64,000 nucleotides of DNA, from positions 96,328,154 to 96,392,153 of the forward strand of contig NC_133971.1 in NCBI RefSeq assembly GCF_031877795.1, read 5' to 3'. This document shows positions 34,701-62,430 of the stretch, in pieces. Source of the stretch: Strix aluco. Its lineage: Eukaryota; Chordata; Aves; Strigiformes; Strigidae. The translations under genes were made by a program, and so were the position numbers. The notes beneath the pieces were generated by a model that ran no database searches, was not told where the DNA came from, and worked only from the letters and a program-made list of their open reading frames with translations. How positions within the stretch are numbered: position 1 is the first letter of the stretch; each line of letters starts with the position of its first letter.

Positions 34701-37700
34701 GGCTCACACGATTATTCCAGGCTAAAATGCTTTACAAAAATACTCAGTTTTGTCACCAATGTTAAAAAAAAAGCCCACCAAAACACAGCACGTGCGTCAT
34801 GGGGATGCAGGGGCATCCCGGGGCAGCCAGTCCCAGCTGGTGCCCCTGCTCCCCAGTGCCTGGCAGGGAGCCCGGGGTGCTCCCCAAAACAGTCCCCCCA
34901 CCTGCAGGCAGGGCAGAGCAGCCCAGCCCAAAGGAGCAGGCGCCACGCTCCCCTCCTCCTCTTCCTCGACGGGCTGGCTGAACTGACAGTGCTGGACCCT
35001 GCGGTGATCGCGGCTCAGGCCCCTCCCGACGGCAGATGAAGCGCTGGCAGTGGGGCTTTTAACTCACAGTGTTGCCACCTTTTCTGAGCCCAATGCTCAG
35101 CCCCGGTGTGAAGCCTTGCAGAACCCTGGGGGAAAGCCTGGAAGCCAGCAGGGAGGACAAGCCACGCCATGGTACCACATGACATTGTAAGGCAGCTGCC
35201 TTTCTTTGGGGGAAAAACAGCAGAAGCTTTTGCAGTGCCACCGATACTGGTATTTTTAGTCCATATGGCACAGAGGTGCTTAAGCAAAACAATCAGGATG
35301 GAAGAACACTTGTGATAGGCAGCGTGGTGGGACTGTTGACGCTCAGGCGGAAACAACCAGCGTCAATGCACACACACACACAGAGGAGAAAAACCTAAGA
35401 TTAGCTCTGCCTGCCATAAGATGTACCCACTGGAAAAATGCCTTTCAGCTCCTGCACATATAAAACCTCTGTGAGTGACTCCAGGGTCCATCTCAGAAAG
35501 GCATAATGGCAGGAAGCCATAATATATTAAAACAGTAGATTAAAACAAACAAGAACACTTTGGATCATATTACACATCACTTGCCTCACGCCTGACAACA
35601 GAAGAAATCAAAGGCAGTAAAAGACAATCGTAGACCATAATGGCCTAATAACTCTGCGATAAAAGCGCTTGTGGGAGTTGGCTGCGAGGAGCCCCGCGCA
35701 GCCGCGGGATGTGGAGCCACCCGGCACCCGCAGCCCGGCACTCAGCAGCACTACAGCTTAAGTGCTCGTTTAAGACTTCCTTGGAAATGCAGCCGCTCGC
35801 TTGAGAAGCATCATTAGGCCTCGACTGCGGGTGGTGTTCACACGTTATGGATCATCCTTAAAAATGACAGGAGAAGAACGACCGAGGGCTCTGGATTCTG
35901 TGTAACAGCTCCCTCTCCATCAGCCCGGGGGGAAAACCAGCCCCCTGGCAGCACCCACCCTGTCCCCTGGGCTGGCTCCGGCACTGGGAAGGGCCAGTGC
36001 TGCCAGGCTGCTGGGCCGCCACGCCGAGGGCAGCGGGGCCGGTTCGTGGAGCACGGGTGGCTCCCAAGGGCCTCCACGTCCCGGCACCGTGAGAAGCGCG
36101 AACGGCCAGCGCAAACCCTCCGACTTGTGCGGCCAGGCGAAGCTTAAGTTTGACCCCAGGTACCTTCACGCAGGCGCAGATGTTTTAAAAAGATTTAAAG
36201 TGCCATTAAGGTACTTCTTGCACCTCCAGCACCTCACGCACAAACATCACCTTATGCCAAAGCCAGCGTCCAAACCACGAGGTCAGCCCTTGGGAGCTGG
36301 CTGTTTTCTCGGGGCAGAATTCAAAGAGAAACTCCTCTCCCCAGGGTCCTTCCTGCTGTTTCTGTAGCACGGGGACACCTGGGCTCTGTGCTGGGGTGCT
36401 GGGCAGAAGCTGCCGGGCACTGCTTGCAGGAGCACAGCGGGTCTGTGCTGACTCGGTGAGAAGCTGCAATCCCCTTTTCAAGCCTTTTTGGGCTACTGGG
36501 TCCCCGATGAGCAGTAAATGATTCCAAGACTCCGCTCCGCTCACCGAGGGACCCACCGTCTTCTCCATGAGGGCAGACAGTCGTAGCGCCTTCACTGTGA
36601 ACCACAAATCCTGCAGAGTCGACTCGGCTGCTCGGTTGGATTTGGGGTGGTTTGTGACGGCTGCTAACGCCATTCTGGTGCCCCCCCCGCTCCTGTACAA
36701 GCCCCCAAAGCCTCCCCCGGGACCCTCGTTCAGCTGTGCACACAGCGGTCTCCATCCCTCAGACCCAAATCTGCTTGGTCTCCTCGCCTCCACAGCACGT
36801 CGTACGTCCTAGAGCTGATCTGGGCTGGCTGCAGTGTTGCTCTCGCGTCCGTTGGCATCACGGATTTGTGTGAAGCACCTTTCCAGAGGGTACAATTCAC
36901 ATCACCTCCCTGCTCCCGGCCCTCACCGCTGCTCCCTGGGCAGGGGTGGTACACACACCATGCCGCCAGCAAAGCATCTCCCGGGCAAGGTGTGGTGGAT
37001 TAATGCCAACTTCATCCATCAGAGAAGATCTCTGCACCACTGGGCAGGCTCATGTCCAGATCCCCCCCAGCTTCCAGTAATCCGCTGGCAGACCTCGATG
37101 TCCCGCAGGCCAGCTCTTCCACTTCCTCCAGTTACCAGGTGGGGAGGTGTTGATGCTGGGAGCACTGGGAGGGAACTGGCCCGGAGCAGGGCCTTTACAC
37201 AACATGCTGCCTCTGTGCCAAACACGGGGCATTTTCCTGAAGAAATGTGGAATATTGAAAACAGGTTCCCACACACAGCTGCCTCGGGTACCTTTTGAAG
37301 GGACCTGGACAGAATACGGATTGTGAAGTCAGCAGAGTTGGCCAGAGATGATGGACAAAAGCCTGGGGATGTGCTGTCAGGCAGCAGCATGCTCCTTTTT
37401 TCCCCTTTTTGTGAAAGCAGGGTTTTTCTTCCATGTGAGCATCCATGTTGGAGGGAGGGTACACAAACACGCTGACTCTAAACACTGACTGCGTGAAACT
37501 ACCGAGCCTGTGGTTGATTTACTGCAATCCCGGCCTTACCCTGACCGTAAAGCCAAGGGGAGGAAGAGCCCAACACCTGCAGCTCTGCTTTACCATCATC
37601 TGAAACCGTGTTCGTCATCACCTCAGGGTCTGGCCGTAGCCCACGGGCACAGGAGGGCCCCGCTGATCCTGCGGGCATTAACCCGGGTCTTAATTAAATT

Positions 37701-40700
37701 CCTGGTAGCTGCAATTAGCAAACACATTTGCAGGGGACATCAGGACATTATTTACTGCACATTTAAGTCCCATCTGTCCCCACTGCGTATCCTGAGCCCA
37801 CCTGACAGAGCGTCAGAGCATTTCCAGCCATCTTACAGAAACACGGTTTTGCCATATTTTCCCGAGTTTGAGCGCTTTGTGCCCATTGCAGCGGCTGCAG
37901 CTCAGACCAACACAAGGCACGGCCGCGCTGCTGGGAAACAGTACGTTGTTCATTAGGGTAACATGACACCGTTAGTCTAAATCATACTCAGAGGCTCAAT
38001 AATCCCAAAATCTCCCTTAATATCTGCGGTTTATCTCCAGCTCCGATAATGGAAGCAGAGTGCTGCAGTTTAATGTGACAGGCTGTCTTCTGATAGAAAT
38101 TACGCTGACATAATTATTCAAGTAGCTCTATTGACTTCAGGTTATTTACTCCAGCCAAAATTAACAGCAGCAAATTATCTCAACCACCGACATAAATTCT
38201 GGACGCCTCGGGCAGAATCCTGCGCTCACACGAAGCCCTGCCGCGTCCTGGGCGCATCGCACACTTGTCGGGCGAGGCTGCGGTCCCCAGCCCGCTGCAG
38301 CACCTCGGCCCCCACCGCTGCTGCGCAGAGGCTTCACCCACCCCCCTCCCTCTCGGCTGCACCCCTCCGCTCTGCGGTTCGCCATGTCAAAGGCCTCCTG
38401 GCGTTGCGTTAGGTGCCCCAGCACCCCAGCCTGCTGCGGGGAGAGGTTGCTATTTATAAGGGCTTTTTCCAGGCGCTGCAGCGTGGGCGCAGCGCTCACG
38501 CTTTCAGCCCCACCGGAGCCTTTCTGCTCTCCGCCGCTGTGTCAGGTTTTCCACGCCACCAGGGAGTGTAAATGTGTCTTCACAGGCATTTCGGAGAGAC
38601 CCTGGAACCCTGGCCATAAATCAGCAGGCGGTAACGTCGCTCCTTAGCGCTTTGTGGATAATGTATTTTGACATCGAGGTAATGAGACAGAGGTTTGACT
38701 TCCAACTCCACGTCCTCTGCGGTGGCTCCAGTCCTGGGGGGGTCGAGCCCTCGCAGCCTGGCTGAGAAGCGCCCGGTGCCGCCTGGCATCGCTCTGCCGC
38801 GCCCGGCCCCACGCTGGATGAGGCTCAGACACCGCTGTGGCCCATTTGGGACAGACCCGCTCCCTCCCATGACACCAGCTCCGCGCCCCAGCCACTGCTT
38901 AAAAACAAGAATAGCATGAGCGCAGCATTTCCCTCTTTAAAGTGACTTACTGCAGCAGGGGACGCAGACTCCCATTTACAAACTGCAGCGGGGTGTCCCC
39001 GTCCCCATCCCGTAACATCTGACCCTTCTCCCCGCCCTGCGAGCGACGCGATCGCAGGCAGGTCCCCTCCTCGGAGGACAACGGCCGCGACAGCTTTAGC
39101 GCTTCCTCCCCACGTTATGGCCCTGCGACCTCCTGGCCTTTGGGGTTCAGATGTCAGCGGGCGGCTGCTCACGACACAGCCTCTGAGCCCGGGGGGACAA
39201 AAGGCCGCACGTCCCAGCGCCCATCCCTCTCCAGGCAGTCAGGTAAAGGATGATGTTCAGCCAGGCCAACAGATGCAGACTAAATAACCTTTTCCTGCCA
39301 CTTACTGATGAGCACAAACTTAGCAGGAAAACAAAAGGCAGATTTTAGACCCGGTACAAATTTACAAATCCCTGTGCGCCACGTGCAAGAACAGAACTTG
39401 CCTGTGAGGGCTTGAAAGTTCTGAATGACAAATAAATCCCTCACCCAGCGCACCGCAGGTGGTGTCGCTAGAAGGTGGGTGCTTTTCACAGAGGATGAAG
39501 GACACAGCACGGCCAGTAGGTGCTCGGACGGCCCCACGTGGTCTGACCCAGCCAGGAGGTACAAATCAGTTTAAGCCTTCGACCCGCCCGTGCTGAGCCC
39601 ACCCGCAGCGGGACGAGCAGCTTCCCCTGAGGCGGCGATTGCCCGGACAAACCTCAGTGGAAACCAGCAACGAGGAGCTGCCCAGCCCAGCTTCTGCGCC
39701 GCCAGAGCAGCAGAGGGGCTGTGGCTCCTGCCCAGCACAGAGGAGCTTCTCTCTTCGCTGCCGCGTCTGGGAGGTGGGAAGGGGACAGCCAGCGGGTCGG
39801 CCGTTGCCGCAGACCAACCGATGCACAGACATTTTTTTACCCTACCGTAGCTTCCTAAAGGGAGAGCAAGCCAACGCTTCCATAACGTTAGAGAGATGCT
39901 TCTGGATTCAGATAAATGTGACATTGCCTAATTTCTGCCACGCTCACTCAACCAAATCTCCACTCGAACGCAAAGCGGTGCAAAATGGAGCCAAAACTCT
40001 ATTCAAATGCCATACAGTGCAAAATGGAGGCAAATCTCCACTCAAACGCAAAATGGCAAAGCTACCGACTGAAACACCAGAGAAAAGAAAGCAAGAAAGA
40101 ATCACCTGTCTCCCTCGTTCTACCCATCTTCCATCCGTTCAGCTCTCCCCCATCACAACCCGGTAATGGGAGTTCACTAATGGATCAACTTTAAGTATAC
40201 AACAACTCTCATCACTGTTCTAGAAAATAATCAATCAAGTACTTAATTTTTACACAAGAAATAAGCTGCCTGGAGACTGTTAATAGATAACTGAATAAAT
40301 TAACAATCACAGGTGGGATTCAAAACTAGCACAAATCTTTTCTTCACATCTTCTTGAGCCCATTATTACAGAGAACACGCAAACTCTCTTTTCACAGAAA
40401 GCAGACACTCAACTCCACGTCCCCTCTGAGTCCAAGCTGGACCTCAGCAGGAGGAAACTGCACCACCCGTGTGTTCTACATCACCTTCCACAGCCTGAGG
40501 GTCACTCGGCGCTGTCCCAGGCACAGCGAGATGGAGCCGAAGAGGCGGGGTGAGGTGTAATTCATGCTCGGGAACAGGCTGCACCTTCAAAACAAAGGCT
40601 TGGGCTGGATTTGATCCCTTATACAGAAGGCAAAACAAAGGCACAGCTCTCCCAGCCAGAGGTAGGCAGGTTCCTGGGCAAAAGCCTCACTGCACAACGG

Positions 40701-43700
40701 TCTCCTCCAGCAAGGGACCAGTTTAACGGATACCAGAGTTTGTGGGACATCACAGAGGTGACTTTATCAGTGTGAAATTATCACGCAGCGACTGCGGGAA
40801 GGTCACGCGTACAGACAGCTCCGCGTGAGCGGAGTAAGCGGCTCCGACTACTGGGGACACCCGTTTTCAAACCCGTGTGTAAATACCCAGAGAAGGGCTG
40901 TGGCTCATGGAACTTCACCAGCCAACTCTGCCCTGGCGCATGCCCAGCTTGGCCCTGAGGGGCTGCGGGGCCAAGCACCGTTATTTCCCCTGAAAACCCC
41001 GGGGATCGGCCCAGCACGGGGTTTGGGCGAGGCCGGGGCGCAGGCCTGGAGCTCCAAGCGAAGGAAGAGAGAGGATATCAAACGCCATCAGAAAGGGCTC
41101 TTACTGAAGACACACAGCTCAGTTATTTCTTCCAAAAAAAATTTAATTGAAATTCCATCTTTATGGCCAATGATACACAGTTAAGATTATACAAATTTTT
41201 TGTGTGACGTTAAATGGAAGTCCTTGTCCAATCTGAAATAAGTAGGTTGGACTAAAAGCAAGTATTTGTACACATCTGGTATTAAAAATAAAAGGAATTT
41301 CTCTTTCTCTTGCATCTTACACTTCATACTGATTTCCAGCTCTCCGGGGGTGGTAGAAAGGAAAAATGAAGTGAGCTTTTAGTTATTCTTAGGAAAACCC
41401 CAGCCCTGCTGAACCCCACTGTAACATCCTCTTCTCCAGGGGGAGCTCACAGACACTCTCCACACACCTTTTAATGTTACAGCACCACTTTTGGAAGCAA
41501 TCACATTTTCCAAAATGCAGCCAGTAATACGGGAGATTATTTTATAAACTCCAAAAGAGAAAAACTTCAACTGAACAAAAAAAAAAGCAAAATTGCAGAG
41601 AGTTAAATCAGAACAGCCTAATCATGAGCAAATTCTTCAAAACATTCCACCCGCAAACAGCTTTACTTCCCCCTTCTTTCCTTAGGACACCAAGGGCTGC
41701 CTCTGAGCCCTCGATTTCTCAACCACCCTCAGGCCAGAGCGCCGGAGCGCTGGCGTGGAGATTTCACTGCCCAGCTCCCTCATCCCCGCTCTCAGGCGCA
41801 GTCTGGGCCACGCAGCCGTTTGCCTGAGCAATGCGGAGACACCTGGGCTGGGCACAGCAACTCCCCGCCGCCCCAGGGCCCGAGGGCTTGGCTCTCCCCA
41901 CCGAAACCCTGGGGTATAACACCGCCCCAGTGCGTCACCCCAGCTCACTTCCACCGGCTGCTTTTTGTCAGGGCAGATGTAAATGATAAACACTTGCCAG
42001 TGAAATGAAGTACTGCACCAGGCGTGTAACTGATAACGAAAAGAATCAAACCCGATTACTGTCCGAGGACTAGAGCCTCCCAGATGCTGACACTTCCACG
42101 TGCTCAGATCAATCCCAGCGGAGCAGGAAGTGCTCAGGATCTGATGAGACTGGTCCTGAGGTAGTAGCACCAAATGTTTCACATCTGCCAGAGGGGCAAA
42201 CTGAACGCATAACTGCAGGATGAAGAGTGCAATCTCCCGAAGGCAGCGGCTACACGTCACCAGCAGAGTGCTGACGAAGGCACGTAAACGGGTGGGATTC
42301 ATCTCCTCACGTCAGATATGTGCAACAGAGCTACTACCTCTGAGCCAGGGCACCGCGCTCCTGCGCGGGCAGCACGGAGCCGAGCTCACCCCACCCGTTG
42401 CGGACGTCTGCTTTGAGAGATGAATACGTTTTCAGAAATGCACATTAAAACAATATTTTGACCGTAAATAGTACCTAGGAGACCAGCTCAGTTGTTGACA
42501 TGTAGTTCGGAAGCATCTAAAGTAAGGTCAGATGAATTCCGCTGTTAGTTAGTGTAGTCAGAAATGCTCCCAAACAGAAATTAGGAGATTTCAACGGCAG
42601 CAGAATTCCCATGGTTATTAATCTCATTCTTATCTTGATTTCTATTAAAAATATTAAGCAGAGTTGCTAGCTAAACTTGCTCAGGTAGTTTTTCAACAGG
42701 CTTTTGATGCTGCACTAATAATTTCTGTTAAATAGCAGGACAGCGTGATCTGTTCAGCAAAATGAAGAACCCCACCAACCCTGTGAGATGAGACCCATCT
42801 GCTGAAAGAGAGAAAATTAAGTGATTTCTACATCATGGTCTAATAGCAGCAATAGGCTCAGTAATTATCTCACTTGTGGTTAGCTTTACTAAAAAGTGAA
42901 TTTTAAATACCTTTTATTACTGGGGACAAACATAATGCCTCATAATTAGTACCAGCTAATACTTTCAGTATGGGAATAAAAAGCCAGCCTGTATTTATAG
43001 TATCGCAATGTTCACATGAAGTTAACCTTCACTTTCCAGCTGCAGCCACACTTTTAAACGTGCTGGTCACAACCTGGATTTGAAGGCCGATATACCCTTC
43101 AGCTGGTAGGAAAGAGGTATAAGTAGGCAGACTTTACCAAACAGCCTGTTTTCCACTGACCCACGAGCGTCAAGCAGAGAAATGGGAACAGAGAAAGTTC
43201 TTTGTCCAACGAGAGACGTAAGGCCAGTGTTCCCTTCCCAGGCATACTGCAGACATTTTTATTCTTTTGACATTGATTCAAAACTTTTCCATGAAGATTT
43301 CACCCTTCCATACACATGATAACCCTACCTACTCCACCTGAGCAAGGGCAGGAACCAGCTTTGTGCTCCTTTTCCCTGCCAAGGCAGCAAGCAGAGACCA
43401 AGAATGGAGCAAGGAAGGGAGAGCCGAAGCCCCAGCTCCTGGCTCCCCGCCCCTCAAACAGGCACGGTACGAAGGGTTGAGGAAGACTTCTTTCTGCTAC
43501 AGCAATGAGGGACAGCAGTAACGTAGGAGGTTCTGGCACTGAAGGGATTTAAGTCTGGCTCACCATAATCACACCTGGAAGCTGCAGTACGGCAGTGGAG
43601 ACTCCTCAACCAACTCTCAAGAGGTATTAGGCCACAGGCCCTATGAGGCTGTGCAGGAGGATTTACTCCATGGCAGTACTTGGCCCACTGGCTGCTCGAC

Positions 43701-44690
43701 ACGGCACCCATTCATGTCTTTAGCATCCCTTGTTTAATTCTTTCAACATAAGACAGAACAAGATAAACCCCTGCTTTGCCAACAGAGGCCTATCTTCTTT
43801 TTAAACAACCCTACCCTTGAAAGATCAGAGGTTCAAGCTGTTCATGCCTCGTAGTTATGTAAGCAAATAAAACAGTCCGAGCAGCATGGCATCTGCTTCT
43901 CACACAACACAATTAGCTGAATCGTTGATTTACAGGAAACTTGCATTGCCAAAGTACCGGCATTTCAGTGCTAACTACATAAAGTAAACATTTATCCCCA
44001 CGAAGCTGACAGCCAGACTAACATGTGTATGGCTCAGTCCCACAGAACGCTGTCACAGCTTCGCTGCCCCTCTGTTCCCCCCCAGGAGGAGAGGTCCCCG
44101 GGCGCCAGGACCACAACTGAGGTGCTGGGGTACTCCTGCCCTGAACGACTTCAAGCGCCGAGCTCCGGCGTGCTGTGTGGCCACCAGCCTTTTGGAAAAG
44201 CCCCCGCCCATCCCGAGCCTCACCGAGACACAGGTCCCGGTGCTGACAGTGAGGAAATACTGCCCTGAAAAGGTTTTTCACTCTTCAAAACTACCACCAC
44301 TACCCAGGAGTGGATTCAGCAGCCTTCATGCACCCAGACGCCTGCCAAAACAAGCAAGAAGTTTAGCTGGGTGATGGGCGCACACTCCCGGCCCAGGAGC
44401 AGTGCCAGAAATCTAGCAGGCAAAATTCAGCTCTGGAGAAAGGCGTGCGTAAGCACACAGCTGCCAGCCTGCAGGGCTGCCTGCTCTCAGGCACCTGCAC
44501 GGTAAATTACTCCTGACTTATCATCTCAGTTTTAAACAACAACATGAATTAAGCTAGATCAATTATACCTATGGAACTCTGTAGGTATCCCACAAAAACC
44601 ACAGCACTGTGGCACAGTAGAAAGCACAGAGCAGATCTATAAACTTTCTGGAGAGCAAGCCTGACTTCCTAAATTTACTTAACCAGAGAA
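31740..44690. other. Spacer between the convergent ONECUT2 and FECH 3' ends
   Basis: No gene is supported on either strand. GC-rich stretches alternate with AT-rich unique blocks at about 33370-33560, 35390-35680, 37670-38190 and 42430-43050, which look like conserved non-coding elements. A (ATTC)5 microsatellite is at 33041-33060 and a 39-bp repeat at 39952-40062. An AATAAA on the - strand at 43263-43258 could be a distal FECH polyadenylation signal. Confidence 0.55.
39952..40062 (+). repeat. 39-bp tandem repeat, about 2.8 copies
   Basis: Units start at 39952, 39991 and 40030 with the pattern CCAAATCTCCACTC, then GTGCAAAATGGAG. Since 39 is a multiple of three, a frame reads through as 13-residue units with KSPL and VQNG words. 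No start, splice context or homology supports a protein. Confidence 0.85.
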
Positions 44691-45546
44691 AGCCCTTTTT
44701 AATAATAATTTTGAAAAGCCATTTTGCTTAAAAGGTAAGCCAACATGTTTCCACACATGCTGCTAATAGCTGCTAGATTGGAAACATACATAGTTTGTTT
44801 CAACTGAGCACGTTCTTCAGCTTCACCCAGCAGGCTTATTCCTTTCATTTTATGCTCTTCAAATGCGGAGGCTTTCCTGCAGATAACGAGAGTGTTTTTT
44901 CTAGAAAATGTAAACAAATCTTGTGCCTTCTACTATCCCAGCTAAGCGTGCACCAGAAGTTTCTGGCAGGAGAAAAAAACAAAAACAAAGCCTTATCCTT
45001 ATGTTCTAAAAAAATATAGACTTTAAAAAGCATTAGAAATCACTTGATCGTCAAACCCAACTGAAAAATCACTCTCCAAAGAGACAATCGGCGACTGTAC
45101 TGGTTATACTGTACCTTAAGCATAAACAAAACAAATGACTATGACCTGGAAAGCTGAAATTAATGCACTCATGGGAAAACTGCATACAAATAAATCCCTG
45201 CATAGGAAATAGAAGCTAATCTGTAGAAAAGTTTTGTAAGTTTCTCAGTGCATACTCATGGGCTCACGCTAAGTCCAATCAGAATCGGATGAAATGAGAT
45301 CTTTTCACATGTCACAGGATAAACGCCCTTATTTCCCTACTTTCTACGAACTCTTCCCAAAGGAAAAAAAAACAAAAGAAAAATAAAACAAAGAAGTCAA
45401 GTGCTCCTCACTGTTACGTGAGGTTAACATCACCGAGACTGCGTGTAACGGAGGAGAGTCTGGTCCGGCAGCGGAGAAGTCACAGGGCCTCTCCAGGGCA
45501 GCGCTGCTGCGGGGCCCGGGGGGGCTCCCCGCCACCCCCTCCGCGC
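44685..45546 (-). other. FECH: FECH 3' UTR (inferred)
   Basis: Sequence directly after the stop at 45549-45547 down to the candidate ATTAAA. It contains a T-rich run on the - strand (RNA sense; about 45361-45390). A roughly 0.85-kb 3' UTR is close to what mammalian FECH has. The end point is a guess. Confidence 0.4.
44698..44703 (-). terminator. FECH: Candidate FECH polyadenylation signal
   Basis: ATTAAA on the - strand, about 840 nt beyond the FECH stop codon. No AATAAA is found between the stop and this point. A canonical AATAAA lies further at 43263-43258. The choice between them needs transcript data. Confidence 0.35.
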
Positions 45547-61383
<15,837 letters not shown>

Positions 61384-61422
61384 TCCCTCAGACGGCCCCG
61401 CCGCCGCCCCTCAGCCTCCACC

Positions 61423-61508
61423 GCCCCGCCGGCCCCGCCGCCGCCCCCCGGTACCGCCTCCGCTGCAGCGGGGGCGGTACCGGGGGGCGGCGGCGGAGCC
61501 GGCGGGGC
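61423..61508. repeat. 86-bp spacer-less palindrome upstream of FECH
   Basis: Pairing positions i with 61931-i gives 41 matches in 43 pairs, with no loop. The two exceptions are 61459/61472 and 61434/61497. The centre is CCGCTGCAGCGG. Both arms contain GGTACC and runs of CCG or CGG. The inner edge is 40 bp from the FECH start codon. As DNA it could form a cruciform; in a transcript it would fold into a very stable hairpin. Confidence 0.95.
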
Positions 61509-61810
61509 CGTCCCGGGAGTCCCTCAGGCTGCGCCGTCCCTCACAGTCCCTGTGCGCGACCGTTACCACAGGACCCAGAAGGGAGAGGGTGAAGCACCCC
61601 GCGATCCAGACAAAAAAACCACCAATATCGAGTATTTTTAAACCCAATATCGAGTATTTTTGGAAGCCGGGCACCCCTCGCGTTGGGCGGGGGGATGTTA
61701 TGAAGGTTTGCTTTGCCAGCAGCGCGCTACAGGGGAAAAAAAGCGCTCGGGCAGCCCAGGGTTGCACAGCTGGGCTCTAAGGAAGCTGCGGGTCCTTAAA
61801 AAAAAAAAAA

Positions 61811-62430
61811 AGATTCAAAACCTTAAATTGACACCGGAAAAAAAAAAAATATCTAAAAATTGGTGTTAAAAGCCCTAAAGTGGACATAAGCAAACGCAGC
61901 AAATTTTGTAAGGATGCAATAAAAAAAATATTTAAAACCTTAAATTGACACCGAAAAAAAAAAATCTAAAAATTGTTGTTAAAAACCCTAAAGTGGACAT
62001 AAGCAAACGCAGCAAATTTTGTAAGGATGCAATAAAAAAAAAGATTTAAAATCTTAAATTGACACCCAAAACAATCTAAAATGGACGTTAAGAAACCTAA
62101 AATGGACATAAGCCAACACAGCAAAGTTTGTAAGGTCGCAATAAAAAAATAAAGATTCAAAGCCTTAAATTGACACCAAAAAAAAAAAATCTAAAATTGA
62201 CATTAAAAACCTTAAAATGGACATAATCAAACACAGCAAGTTTTTTAAGGACACAATAAAAAAATAAAGATTTGAAATCTTAAACTGACACTGAAAAAAA
62301 AATCTAAAATTGACATGACAAACACTAAAATGTGTGACAAACACTAAAATAGTGACAAAACACTAGAATGGACATAAATGCAGCAAATTTTGTAAGAACA
62401 CAATAAGGAAGATTTAAAATCTTTTTTAAA
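61811..62430. repeat. A-rich tandem repeat, 111-117 bp unit
   Basis: At least five units, marked by CCTTAAATTGACAC or a variant at 61821, 61938, 62052, 62163 and 62278, plus a partial sixth near 62410. Each unit holds TCTAAAATTGAC, CTAAAATGGACATAAGC, CAGCAAATTTTGTAAGG and GCAATAAAAAA. The repeated AATAAA words on the + strand and the A-runs are part of the unit. No coding content. Confidence 0.95.

Noticed and set aside
35368-35382. (CA)n microsatellite
   Set aside because: Only about seven units; ordinary short dinucleotide run.
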